Source: Panacagrimonas sp041635265 (GTDB lineage: Bacteria > Pseudomonadota > Gammaproteobacteria > Nevskiales > Nevskiaceae). Taken from it: a DNA stretch of 15,249 nt. This document shows, piece after piece, positions 1 to 8,600 of the stretch (the stretch's first letter is position 1; each line of letters opens with the position of its first letter). The position numbers were made by a program, and so were the translations under genes. Location of the stretch: the NCBI GenBank assembly GCA_041635265.1, contig JBFJJV010000069.1, positions 1-15,249 on the forward strand. Reading direction: 5' to 3'. The notes under the pieces are model-generated. The model was given only the letters and a program-made list of their open reading frames with translations. It was not told the DNA's origin and ran no database searches.

Positions 1-129
1 GCTGCTCAGTTGCTCCCAGTTCCGCCTTGTTGGAAGTCTTAAACCCAAAGGCGGCGCTCAGAACGGGGTAAAAATGTCTGGCGAATAGAATAGTGGCTGA
101 GCTCAAGTAATTGCTTTGCAGCGATAATT
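1..129. other. Left edge, no assignable gene
   Basis: This stretch precedes the ars promoter and could hold the 3' end of a gene cut by the window. The three forward frames close at stops at 40-42 (TAA), 69-71 (TAA) and 89-91 (TAG), and none of the short tails is recognisable. The motif GCTCAG or its complement CTGAGC occurs three times (4-9, 55-60 and 97-102) with no clear hairpin and T-run. I see nothing that can be assigned. Confidence 0.3.
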
Positions 130-169
130 TTAAACGTCGCCTCTTGTCGACGATTAATGTTTCTATAAT
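130..169 (+). promoter_or_regulatory. ars operon promoter with overlapping dyad (candidate ArsR operator)
   Basis: A consensus -10 hexamer TATAAT lies at 164-169. At the expected -35 position sits an inverted repeat with arms TTAAACGTCG (130-139) and CGACGATTAA (148-157), spacer 140-147; the arms pair at 9 of 10 positions. The only -35-like hexamer is TTGTCG at 144-149, with a short 14-nt spacer. A 28-bp dyad over the -35 is where a repressor would block RNA polymerase, so it is the best candidate ArsR operator. The dyad and -10 box are seen; the function is inferred. Confidence 0.6.
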
Positions 170-178
170 ACTGGATAT

Positions 179-496
179 ATGGATACATCGACCGCTACCT
201 TACGTCTCGCGGCGCTTGCCCAGGAAACCCGCCTGGCCGCGTTTCGTGCTTTGGTTCAAGCCGGACCAGAAGGCCTCAATCCTGGTGCACTCGGCGAGCA
301 ACTCGGCACAGCACAGGCCACGCTGTCATTCCATCTCAAAGAGCTGAAAAACGCGGGACTGATCCATGCACGGCAAGAGAGCCGGTACATCTATTACTCC
401 GCAGATTTCCAGGCCATGAATGAACTTTTGTCCTTTCTGACCGAAAAGTGCTGCGCTGGCTCCGGCGGCCCTTGCGACCTTCCATCCAGCTGTTAG
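179..496 (+). CDS. arsR: ArsR/SmtB-family arsenite-responsive repressor
   Basis: Winged-helix repressor of 105 residues that would hold the operon off until As(III) binds and releases it from DNA. The helix-turn-helix covers about residues 35-60, with recognition-helix region AQATLSFHLKELKNAG. There is no CxC metal motif in the DNA-binding helices. Instead the C-terminal tail carries C91, C92, C99 and C105. This resembles the atypical Acidithiobacillus ferrooxidans ArsR, which uses a vicinal Cys pair plus a third C-terminal Cys, rather than the E. coli plasmid type. The start at 179 is secure: an in-frame TAA lies at 155-157 and there is no other ATG or GTG between. The ATG begins only 10 nt after the -10 box and has no good Shine-Dalgarno, so the message is probably leaderless or nearly so. 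The next gene starts 11 bp downstream. Confidence 0.93.
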   Translation: MDTSTATLRLAALAQETRLAAFRALVQAGPEGLNPGALGEQLGTAQATLSFHLKELKNAGLIHARQESRYIYYSADFQAMNELLSFLTEKCCAGSGGPCDLPSSC

Positions 497-507
497 GCAT
501 CATTCTC

Positions 508-975
508 ATGAAGCGATTTCATGTCCATGTATCCGTCCAGGAACTGGCTCAGAGCATCGCGTTTTACAACACGGTGTTTGATGCCGAGCCCAGCGCGCAG
601 AAAGACGACCACGCCAAATGGATACTCAATGACCCAAGAATCAATTTCGCGATTTCTGCAGGAGGCGCTGGCGTAAATCACCTGGGTTTCCAAGTGGAAT
701 CCGAGGTGGCCTTGGCTGCCCTGAGGGAGCAGGCGAAAGCAGCTGAGCTTTCGGCCATCGACGAAAGCGGCGCAGCCTGCTGCTATGCCAATTCAAATAA
801 ATATTGGCTGAAAGACCCTTCTGGCATCGCTTGGGAAACCTTTCAGACTCTAAGCGAAATTCCAGTGTTCGGAAAAGGCGTCGCTGAATGTGCCAAATCC
901 GACAGTCCTGCGGCGGCCGTGTGCTGCGCGCCTAGACTTTCATCAGAATTCAGTCCATCCGCTTGCTACAGTTAA
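508..975 (+). CDS. arsI: ArsI/CadI-family C-As lyase (glyoxalase/VOC fold)
   Basis: Predicted Fe(II)-dependent dioxygenase of 155 residues that splits the C-As bond of trivalent organoarsenicals such as methylarsenite, releasing As(III) for export. It belongs to the vicinal-oxygen-chelate fold. The residues known in characterised ArsI are visible at matching positions: metal ligands H5, H58 and E110, and the substrate-binding vicinal cysteines C91-C92 in a CCYANSNKYW context followed by KDPSGIAWE. The C-terminal tail adds C128, C139-C140 and C153, possibly a flexible thiol tail. The start at 508 follows arsR by 11 bp and gives the usual family N-terminus (MKRFHVHV); the open frame reaches back to 448 only by overlapping arsR. 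The Shine-Dalgarno is weak, so translation is probably coupled. Related proteins are named CadI (cadmium-induced), but the ars operon context favours arsenic. Confidence 0.88.
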   Translation: MKRFHVHVSVQELAQSIAFYNTVFDAEPSAQKDDHAKWILNDPRINFAISAGGAGVNHLGFQVESEVALAALREQAKAAELSAIDESGAACCYANSNKYWLKDPSGIAWETFQTLSEIPVFGKGVAECAKSDSPAAAVCCAPRLSSEFSPSACYS

Positions 976-982
976 AAAAACC

Positions 983-2017
983 ATGTCGACTTTTGAACGC
1001 TTTTTAACCATCTGGGTCGCGATCTGCATTGTGGTGGGTGTCACCCTGGGCTTCGCATTTCCAGACGTGTTTCAAGCGATCGGCGGCATGGAACTCGCCA
1101 AGGTCAATCTGCCGGTTGCAGGTCTGGTCTGGCTGATGATTACCCCGATGCTGGTCAAGATCGATTTTTCAGCGCTGCATCAAGTCAAGGAGCATTGGCG
1201 AGGTATCGGCGTCACCCTGTTTGTGAATTGGGCGGTCAAGCCTTTTTCGATGGCACTGTTGGCTTGGCTGTTCATTGCCACCTTGTTCCGAGATTGGTTG
1301 CCGCCAGAGCAGATCGACTCCTACATTGCAGGACTCATCTTGCTGGCCGCCGCACCGTGCACCGCGATGGTGTTCGTGTGGAGCAACCTCTCTGAGGGTG
1401 AGCCACATTTCACGCTGAGTCAGGTGGCCCTGAACGACGTCATCATGGTGTTTGCCTTCGCGCCCATCGTGGGTTTGCTCCTTGGCCTGGCATCCATCAC
1501 TGTGCCTTGGGACACGCTGATGTTGTCCGTTGGGATATACATCGTACTGCCGGTCATCTTGGCCCAGTTTCTACGGAAACGAATTCTGGCTTGGCGTGGG
1601 GAGGATGGATTGGCCCTAGTTTTGAGCAAGCTGCAACCGCTTTCCATAGTGGCCCTGCTGACCACACTGGTCCTGTTATTTGGTTTTCAGGGTGAACAGA
1701 TAGTTAGACAGCCGCTGATCATCGCCATGTTGGCGGTCCCGATTCTGATCCAAGTCTATTTCAATTCGGGCCTGGCCTATCTGCTGAACCGTTGGACAGG
1801 AGAAGCCCACTGTGTTGCGGCGCCGTCAGCACTCATCGGAGCGAGCAATTTTTTTGAACTGGCTGTTGCCGCCGCCATTGCCCTGTTTGGATTCGAATCC
1901 GGTGCGGCCTTGGCGACCGTGGTGGGCGTGCTAATCGAAGTGCCGGTCATGCTGTCAGTGGTGCATATCGTCAACATCACCAAACCTTGGTACGAAAGAG
2001 GCATTCGCGTCAAATGA
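983..2017 (+). CDS. acr3: Arsenite efflux transporter, ACR3 family
   Basis: Inner-membrane As(III) exporter of 344 residues with about ten hydrophobic segments, the usual size for ACR3 of the BART superfamily. It is unrelated in sequence to the 12-TM ArsB. The conserved cysteine essential in characterised ACR3 proteins is seen at C126 in LAAAPCTAMVFVWSNLSEG, followed by TLSQVALNDVIMV. A second conserved block, IGASNFFELAVAAAIALFG, carries acidic residue E292. The start at 983 gives a normal N-terminus (MSTFERFLTIW); the frame stays open upstream to 890, but that stretch overlaps arsI and would add a non-hydrophobic extension. It lies 7 bp after arsI, and its stop overlaps the arsC start as ATGA. 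It exports arsenite formed by ArsC and by the C-As lyase. Confidence 0.95.
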   Translation: MSTFERFLTIWVAICIVVGVTLGFAFPDVFQAIGGMELAKVNLPVAGLVWLMITPMLVKIDFSALHQVKEHWRGIGVTLFVNWAVKPFSMALLAWLFIATLFRDWLPPEQIDSYIAGLILLAAAPCTAMVFVWSNLSEGEPHFTLSQVALNDVIMVFAFAPIVGLLLGLASITVPWDTLMLSVGIYIVLPVILAQFLRKRILAWRGEDGLALVLSKLQPLSIVALLTTLVLLFGFQGEQIVRQPLIIAMLAVPILIQVYFNSGLAYLLNRWTGEAHCVAAPSALIGASNFFELAVAAAIALFGFESGAALATVVGVLIEVPVMLSVVHIVNITKPWYERGIRVK

Positions 2018-2424
2018 ATCTACTTTTCCTGTGTGTTGCCAACTCCGCCCGCAGTCAAATGGCCGAAGGCCTGGGTCGAAAAATCCTCGCTGAGCCTGGC
2101 CGCGTCGCAAGTGCCGGGTCGATGCCTGCATCCGTCAACCCCCTGGCAGTTAAGGTAATGCGGGAAATTGGCATTGATATTTCGCAGCATCGCTCAAAAT
2201 GCGTGAGTGAATTCAACGCCGCAGAATTTGACTATGTCGTGACCCTTTGCGCGGACGAGGTCTGCCCCGTGCTGCCAGGAAACGTCACTCGTGTTCACTG
2301 GCCCTTGCCAGATCCTGCGTCAGTGGATCGTGCCTCGGACCCAGAAGGAGCATTGCGTGCATTTCGCAAAGTGCGCGACGAATTGGAAAGGCGCATCACG
2401 GCGCTTTTGTGCTCTACAAGTTGA
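2014..2424 (+). CDS. arsC: Arsenate reductase, LMW-PTP-like, probably thioredoxin-coupled
   Basis: Cytoplasmic enzyme of 136 residues reducing As(V) to As(III) for export by ACR3. The N-terminal phosphatase-type loop CVANSARSQ (CX5R, nucleophile C7, R13) and the LPDP motif near D100 place it in the low-molecular-weight tyrosine phosphatase fold. Two further cysteines, C79 and C84 in VTLCADEVCP, lie where Staphylococcus pI258 ArsC has its disulfide-relay pair (C82/C89), giving the triad expected of thioredoxin-dependent enzymes, with tighter spacing (5 instead of 7). The start at 2014 overlaps the acr3 stop by 4 bp (ATGA), so translation is coupled. It is the last ars gene and runs convergent with ligA. 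A plain protein tyrosine phosphatase is less likely given the Cys triad and the operon. Confidence 0.9.
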   Translation: MNLLFLCVANSARSQMAEGLGRKILAEPGRVASAGSMPASVNPLAVKVMREIGIDISQHRSKCVSEFNAAEFDYVVTLCADEVCPVLPGNVTRVHWPLPDPASVDRASDPEGALRAFRKVRDELERRITALLCSTS

Positions 2425-2588
2425 GCCTTCTGACTGGGTCTTCGCACGCTGATTCCGTTTGCCTTTGCCAGAAAATCTGTTCGTCCTCAAGCTCTTTCTT
2501 TTGAGCGCAATCACCGCACCACGTTCCACAAACCGAGGCCTGACATAATTGCGTCCCGATGGCCGAGAGCACTCCATAAACCATCACT

Positions 2589-4754
2589 TCAGCTTCCTGC
2601 TATCAACTTCTGCAATGAGTCCCAATCCAGAACGGTAACGCCCAGCTTTTCCGCCTTGGCCAGCTTGGAGCCTGCAGCTTCGCCGGCCAGCAGATAATCC
2701 GTCTTGGATGAAACTGAGCCGCTTGTGCGGCCACCATGAGATTCAATCAAAGCCTTGGCTTCGTCGCGCGGCACGGGCAGCGTGCCGGTCACGACAAAGG
2801 TCTTGCCCTGCAGGGCCTGACTCTGTGACGATTTTTCTGGCGGCTTTTCCAGTTCGACGCCGGCCTCCATCAGGTCTTGCAGCAGGCGCCTATGCTGATC
2901 GTCCGCGAACCAGTGCACGATGGAGCGCGCCACCTCGGGGCCGACATCCGGCACCTCGCGCAACAGCGGAAAGCGATCCTTGTCCTTGAGATCAGGATCG
3001 GTCTCGGTCACGGCATCCTGCCCACTGGCCGCGATCAGCGCCTCGAATGTGCCGAAATGATCCGCCAAATTTCGCGCTGTCGCTTCGCCGACTTCGTGAA
3101 TGCCAAGGCCGTAAAGCAACTTGGCAAATGTCGTCTTGCGCGCCTTGGCGATGGCCTCCACCAGATTTCGGGCGGATTTCTCTGCCATCCTTTCCAGCTC
3201 GATCAATGGTTCCGCGCTGAGTGAAAAAAGATCCGCAGGATTGTTGACCAGCCCGGCGTCGATCAGCTGCGCCAGCACCTTCTCGCCGAGGCCTTCGATA
3301 TCCAGCGCACGCCGCGAGACAAAATGCTGGAGTCCGCCCAGCAGCTGCGCCTTGCAGCTCAGGCCTGCCGTGCAAACGTAGTCCGACATGTCCTCTACCA
3401 GCTCTTCACCACGCACTTTACGAATACGGGTGGAGCGCGCCACTTCGGATGCACAAACCGGACACTGTCCCGGCAGCGCAATCTCGCGGGCATCAGCGGG
3501 CCTTTGATCGGCGATCACTTCCTTGATCTCGGGAATCACGTCGCCGGCGCGGCGCACGGTGACGGTATCCCCCACCATCAGCCCCAGTCGGCGCACATGG
3601 TCCATATTGTGCAAGGTTACATTGCTGACGGTGACGCCGCCGACAAAGATGGGCCTGAGTCGCGCCACCGGGGTAAGCGTCCCGGTCCGGCCGACCTGGA
3701 ACTCCACGTTCTCCACCACGGTGACCGCTTCTTCAGCAGCAAACTTGTGTGCAATGGCCCAGCGCGGCGCGCGCGAAACGCTGCCCAATTCCTGACGCCC
3801 GGCCAGATCATCGAGTTTATAGACAACCCCATCGATGTCGAAAGCGAGCTTGGATCTGCGCTCCCCGATACGGGCGTAATAATCGAGACAACCCTCGGCA
3901 CCGCTCACGCGCTCAGCCAGTTTACTGACCGGCAAACCCCATGCTTTGAGTTGTTTCAGCACTTCCCAATGAGTAGCTGGTTCCGCCCAGTCGTCGACTG
4001 CCCCCAGCCCATAGGCATAGATCGACAAAGGGCGCTTCGCCGTCAGCCGTGGGTCCAGCTGGCGCAGTGAACCTGCGGCGGCGTTGCGCGGATTCACGAA
4101 CACTTTCTCGTCACGCTTTTCTGCTTCAGCGTTCATGCGCCTGAAAGCGGACAGCGGCATAAAAACTTCGCCGCGGATTTCAATGCGCTGCGGGAAACGT
4201 TTGCCCTTGCCATTACCCGCTTCAAGCAGTTTCAGTGGCAGGCTGCGCAAGGTTCTCAAATTGCTGCTGATGTCTTCACCGCGACGGCCATCACCACGCG
4301 TGGCTCCGCGAACAAATACGCCGTTCTCATAGGTCAGCGACACGGCCAGTCCATCGAGTTTTGGCTCGGCCACATAGATAACACGTTCGCGGTTCAGTCC
4401 CTCACGAACCCGACGGTCAAAATCATAGAGTTCCTTGTGGCGCTCTCCGGAATCTTCCTTGCTCAAATCGCTGAAACAATTGTTGAGCGAAAGCATCGGC
4501 GCGCGGTGCTCTACTTCCAGGAAACCGGCCGCCGGTGCCGAGCCGACGCGCTGCGTTGGCGAATCTTGGCTGATCAGTTCTGGAAATTGTGTCTCCAGAT
4601 CGAGCAATTCGCGAAAAAGGCCATCGTATTGGTCGTCGGCAATCGACGGCTCATCGAGGACGTAGTAGCGATGATTGTGCTCGGCCAGCAGACTGCGCAA
4701 GGTGGCCGCCCTGGCTTCGGCTTCTGGCTTCGAACAGGAGGTAGTGTCGTTCAC
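2589..4754 (-). CDS. ligA: NAD-dependent DNA ligase
   Basis: Seals nicks in duplex DNA during replication and repair, using NAD+ to adenylate a lysine. The chain has 721 residues, about 50 more than E. coli LigA. Order of parts: Ia domain with HNHRYYVLDEPSIADDQYD (about 26-44), adenylation domain with catalytic K132 in PKLDGLAVS, OB fold (about 345-425), zinc finger C431/C434/C461/C467, helix-hairpin-helix domain (about 480-625) and a C-terminal BRCT domain (about 642-721, GKTFVVTGTL). Extra length comes from insertions near 98-108 and 179-188, inside the zinc finger, and in the linker before BRCT. The start codon is GTG (4752-4754); an in-frame TGA just upstream excludes an earlier start. 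It is the last gene of smc-zipA-ligA, 63 bp after zipA. Confidence 0.97.
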   Translation of the reverse strand: MNDTTSCSKPEAEARAATLRSLLAEHNHRYYVLDEPSIADDQYDGLFRELLDLETQFPELISQDSPTQRVGSAPAAGFLEVEHRAPMLSLNNCFSDLSKEDSGERHKELYDFDRRVREGLNRERVIYVAEPKLDGLAVSLTYENGVFVRGATRGDGRRGEDISSNLRTLRSLPLKLLEAGNGKGKRFPQRIEIRGEVFMPLSAFRRMNAEAEKRDEKVFVNPRNAAAGSLRQLDPRLTAKRPLSIYAYGLGAVDDWAEPATHWEVLKQLKAWGLPVSKLAERVSGAEGCLDYYARIGERRSKLAFDIDGVVYKLDDLAGRQELGSVSRAPRWAIAHKFAAEEAVTVVENVEFQVGRTGTLTPVARLRPIFVGGVTVSNVTLHNMDHVRRLGLMVGDTVTVRRAGDVIPEIKEVIADQRPADAREIALPGQCPVCASEVARSTRIRKVRGEELVEDMSDYVCTAGLSCKAQLLGGLQHFVSRRALDIEGLGEKVLAQLIDAGLVNNPADLFSLSAEPLIELERMAEKSARNLVEAIAKARKTTFAKLLYGLGIHEVGEATARNLADHFGTFEALIAASGQDAVTETDPDLKDKDRFPLLREVPDVGPEVARSIVHWFADDQHRRLLQDLMEAGVELEKPPEKSSQSQALQGKTFVVTGTLPVPRDEAKALIESHGGRTSGSVSSKTDYLLAGEAAGSKLAKAEKLGVTVLDWDSLQKLIAGS

Positions 4755-4817
4755 GCTAGCGACTCAATGTTGAGCAAGAATCTCCGGACCACTACACCGT
4801 CGATCAAGGATATCGGA

Positions 4818-5648
4818 TCAGGACGAGGCTCTGGCCCAGTCCTCGACTTCCTGACGCAACTCCGTGCAGACTTCTTCGGTCAGTCGCTCACGACGGGCGT
4901 CGTAGATGTCACATTTGAGCGCCTCGGCGACAGCCCGCGTTGCCTCCAGCATGTCTTCCAGAGCGATGCCGGGCGTCACCGGCCCCGGCAGACTCAGAAC
5001 CACCGTCAGCCCCTTGGTCGTAAAGCGCTCTGCTTCATCTGGAATCAGAGTACCTGGCTTGAGTAAACTGCTCACCGAGTAAACGATGCGGCCGCCGATG
5101 GTGCGGTGATAAACCTGCCCCTCGCCAAAATTCAGGCCCTGTGCTTTCAGGGCGGCGTGCAGCTCTGGCCCTTGAATATCCTTTTCTTCGCTCGGCGCGA
5201 CGATCAGGGCAATCATCTTGTTGTCTTCGACAGTTTTCACCTCATTTGCCGGGTCATCACCGGCCGACGCCTGCTCTGGAGCCGTCTGCCGACGACGTGA
5301 TACCGGTGACTGTCCGGGCAAGGGATGTAGCAGTGTCGCCATCGAAGGCTCCGGCGGCTCGCGCACAGAACCATCATCGGTCTGCCGCGGCGGCAAGGGC
5401 TGTTCCTCCGTCCGCTGGCTTCCGCCTGACCGTGAACGCTTGCGTCCTACACCGAATTCATCATAAGCCGTGTCTGACGTCGCCGGACTGAGCAAATCCA
5501 TCTGATTGCCCCCGGCATCACGGTTCTGAAACAGGGAATGTTTCGACTCCTCGTCGCCCAGCACGCCCCCATTTCGGCGACTCAATACGTAAAGCGCCAC
5601 GACCAGCACGACGCAGACGATGAGCAGTGCCCACTGCAATTCGCCCAT
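4818..5648 (-). CDS. zipA: Cell division protein ZipA
   Basis: Anchors FtsZ polymers to the inner membrane early in septum assembly. The 276 residues show the classical layout: an N-terminal membrane anchor (about 5-22, hydrophobic, followed by RR), a charged and proline/glutamine-rich linker (about 25-140) and a C-terminal FtsZ-binding domain (about 143-276) with recognisable blocks such as GQVYHRTIGGRIVYSVSSL, LKPGTL, FTTKGLTVVLSLPGP and the DARRERLT segment. The start is well supported: AAGGAG lies 7 nt before the ATG, and this Shine-Dalgarno overlaps the smc stop codon, so zipA is probably translated together with smc. Being specific to Gammaproteobacteria, it is the main taxonomic marker here. 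Confidence 0.95.
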   Translation of the reverse strand: MGELQWALLIVCVVLVVALYVLSRRNGGVLGDEESKHSLFQNRDAGGNQMDLLSPATSDTAYDEFGVGRKRSRSGGSQRTEEQPLPPRQTDDGSVREPPEPSMATLLHPLPGQSPVSRRRQTAPEQASAGDDPANEVKTVEDNKMIALIVAPSEEKDIQGPELHAALKAQGLNFGEGQVYHRTIGGRIVYSVSSLLKPGTLIPDEAERFTTKGLTVVLSLPGPVTPGIALEDMLEATRAVAEALKCDIYDARRERLTEEVCTELRQEVEDWARASS

Positions 5649-5658
5649 TGCTTGCTCC

Positions 5659-8600
5659 TTAAGAAGTTGAAATTTCGGTTTGCATTTCGGCTGCTACACC
5701 AGGATCAGATTTACCTGTCAATTCCACCGCCTGCTGCACGTCTACACTGACCAGACGCGATACGCCTGCTTCCTGCATCGTCACGCCGTGCAACTGACCT
5801 GCCAGCTCCATCGTCAACTTGTTGTGGGTGATGATAATGAACTGCACACTTTCGCTCATCTCGCGCACGACTTCGCAGTAACGGGCGACGTTAGCATCAT
5901 CCAGCGGCGCGTCTACCTCATCCATCAGACAAAACGGCGCCGGATTCAGTTCAAACAGACCCAGCAGCAAGGCCACGGCTGTCATCGCTTTTTCACCGCC
6001 AGAGAGCATCTGGATGGATGAATTCCGCTTGCCGGGAGGCCGCGCCATCACGCGCACGCCGGTATTTAGCAGATCGTCACCGGTCAATTCCAGATAGGCC
6101 TCACCGCCGCCAAAGAGTTTGGGGAAACGCTCTTTGAACGTGCCATTCACCCGTTCAAAGGTTTCCTTGAAACGCTCCTTGGTCTCGGTATCGATCTTGT
6201 GGATAGCCTCTTCCAGAGTGTCCAGCGCTCCGGTGAGATCATCGTACTGCTCGCCCAGATAAGTCTCGCGCGCCTGCGCCTCTTCAAGTTCCTGGATGGC
6301 GGCCAGATTGATCGCGCCCAGGCGATCAATGCGTCGTCCGAGGGCAGTTATTTTTTCTTCCCACTCCTGGGCGCTTGCTTCTTCCGACAAGCCGGCGAAT
6401 ACAGCTTCGCGCTCAAATGAACCAGCCTGACAAGCTTCGTCAAGCTGCTCTCTCAGACCTTCACGACGGGCCCGCATATTCTCGAATTCGATGCGCGCTT
6501 GCTGCAGCTTTTCCTGCGCCGCGTCTTTTGCGGCTTCCGCCTCACCAAACTCCAGAGCGCCCTTGCCTACCGCCTGTTCGGCAGCCTCCAGAGCCATGCC
6601 GACGGTCTTGAGCAGTGCGCGCGCGGTTTCGACCGCCGCGCGGGCACTTTCAGCTTCTGCCTGCTGTTGCTGCAGCGGTGCATCGAGTTCTTCTGCTTCC
6701 TTGATCAGGCCACCTCGGTCAGCAAGCAGCTGTTCGCGGCTTTCCGCCGCATCATGTGTGCTTTGATTCAGCGCCTCGGCGTGACTCCTTCGGGTTGCCA
6801 GCTGAATCTGAACCTGATTTTCCTTCTGCGCCGCCTGCGCCAGCAGGGCACGATTGCGCGTTACCGCATCACGCGCGCGAGCCAACGACTGCTGGAACTG
6901 CACACGTTCTTCACGCAGGCGCTGCGCCACCGCTTCCAGATTACTCAGCTTCTCACGCGAGTCACTCAGCTCTTGGGCCTGCTGGTCGCGCTGGGTCTTG
7001 AGCGCCTCAATATCCTTGACCAGGGCCTCGATACGGGTTTGGGTCTGCTCCAGGCGAACCGCCTGCGCCTGCCTGAACGCCATGCGCTGAGCCTGACGCC
7101 CACGCGCCTGGTCGAAGCGGGTGCCGACTTCGCGACGCTCGGTCTCGGCGGCCTGCTGCTTGCTGCGTACCTCCGCGAGCTCGGCCTCGCGACTTTCGAT
7201 GTTTCGGCTCAGCTCTTCTACCTGCTTCTTGAGCTGTCCGATCAGCTGCTCACGGGCGATGACGCCACTTTGCTCGGCGTCCGTGCGTGGTGCGCGCACC
7301 CAGCCCTGGCCGCGCCAGACGCCGTCGGGGGTGACGACGGACTTGCCCGCCCCCAGCTGAGCGAGCTTTGCCCTTGCAGCGCTCGCATCGTCGGCGCAAT
7401 ACACTGTGGACAGAAAATCATGGACCGCCAGCGGCCCATCCACGCGGGCCGCGAGCGTATCCTCAGGCGCTGAAAACGCACCCGTACGGCCATCCAGCAA
7501 CACCACACCGGCCTTGGGCCAATTCTGCTGCGCCAGGGCCTGATCATCCAGCAGGGGCGCCTGCAGCAGTCCCGCGAGCACATGCTCTACCGCCGCCTCC
7601 CAGCCCGAGTCCACTTTCAGATGCTGCGCCAGACGTGGCTTATCCTGCATGGTGCGCTGCCGCATCCAGGATGCCAGTTCAACATCATCCTGCTTCAAAG
7701 CGGCCTGCTGCAGCGTTTCCAGAGACGACAGGCGGCCACGGGCCGATTGATATTGCTGGCGAGATTCGTGCAGGCCACCGTCGAGCGCGGCGCGCTGCTC
7801 GCGCAGGGTGGACAAATCTCGGTCCAGAGTCTCAAGGCGGGCCTGATCGTCGGCCAGATCCGAATCCAGTCGCTTCAGATCTGCATCAGCGTCAAACAGT
7901 GACGACTGGATCGGCGCAATGTCGAGCCCGGCGCTTTCAGCACTCAGGCGCTTGTAGCGTTCTTCCAGCTGAAACTGAGCACGCTCCAGGCTTTGCACCC
8001 GCACGCGCTCGCCCTCGGTATCGAACAGGGGCTGTTCCGAAGATGTTCTGAAATCGTCCCAGCGCGTCTGCTCGGTCTGCGAAGTTTCTTCCGAAACGGC
8101 CAGATTGGATTTGGCTTCTTCGTGCTCGCGCTGAGCTGTCTCGGTCTGGCTCTCCAGGACCTTGACTTCTTCCAGCGCCTGCTGGAGTTTTGCCATGTCC
8201 TGCTCGCGCCGACGGTCCAGTTCAAGCAGGGTACGGTCCAGCTGCTCGATCTCGCGCTGTTTGAGCGCCCTGAGCTGGCGGGCATGACCGAGTTCCTGCT
8301 CCAGACGGTTGGCGGTGCCCTCGGATTCAAACACCTTGCCCTGCTCAAGGCTCAGTGCCTGCTGCGCTTCGCGGCGTCGACCCTCGGCGCCTTCGCGGCC
8401 CTGTGAGGCGGCAGCGACATTGGCACGCGCCTGCTCCAGAGCCTGTTCCAGCTGCTGGATCTGGGCTTCGTGAGTTTTGGAATCAGCTTCCAGAGCGCGC
8501 TCGCGCAAGGCGATGATTTCAGCCTTGAGAATGCGCTCTTGGCCCTTGAATTCTTTGTATTTTTCTGCGTTGGCTGCCTGCTTGCGCAAAACATCTAACC

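Noticed and set aside
890..982. Upstream extension of acr3
   Set aside because: It would overlap arsI by most of its length and add a non-hydrophobic stretch before the normal ACR3 N-terminus; the ATG at 983 fits better.
2425..2588. Bidirectional terminator between convergent arsC and ligA
   Set aside because: Only a 5-bp CTCAA/TTGAG pairing (2486-2505) with a 10-nt loop is present and no T-run follows; too weak to call.
3324..4070. Long open frame (248 codons) on the + strand
   Set aside because: It lies wholly antisense to ligA, whose catalytic and zinc motifs are intact, and its translation resembles no family. It is a product of codon bias.
6499..7473. 324-codon open frame on the + strand
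   Set aside because: Antisense to the coiled-coil and hinge part of smc; the leucine- and arginine-rich translation is what antisense of an E/Q/A-rich coiled coil gives.
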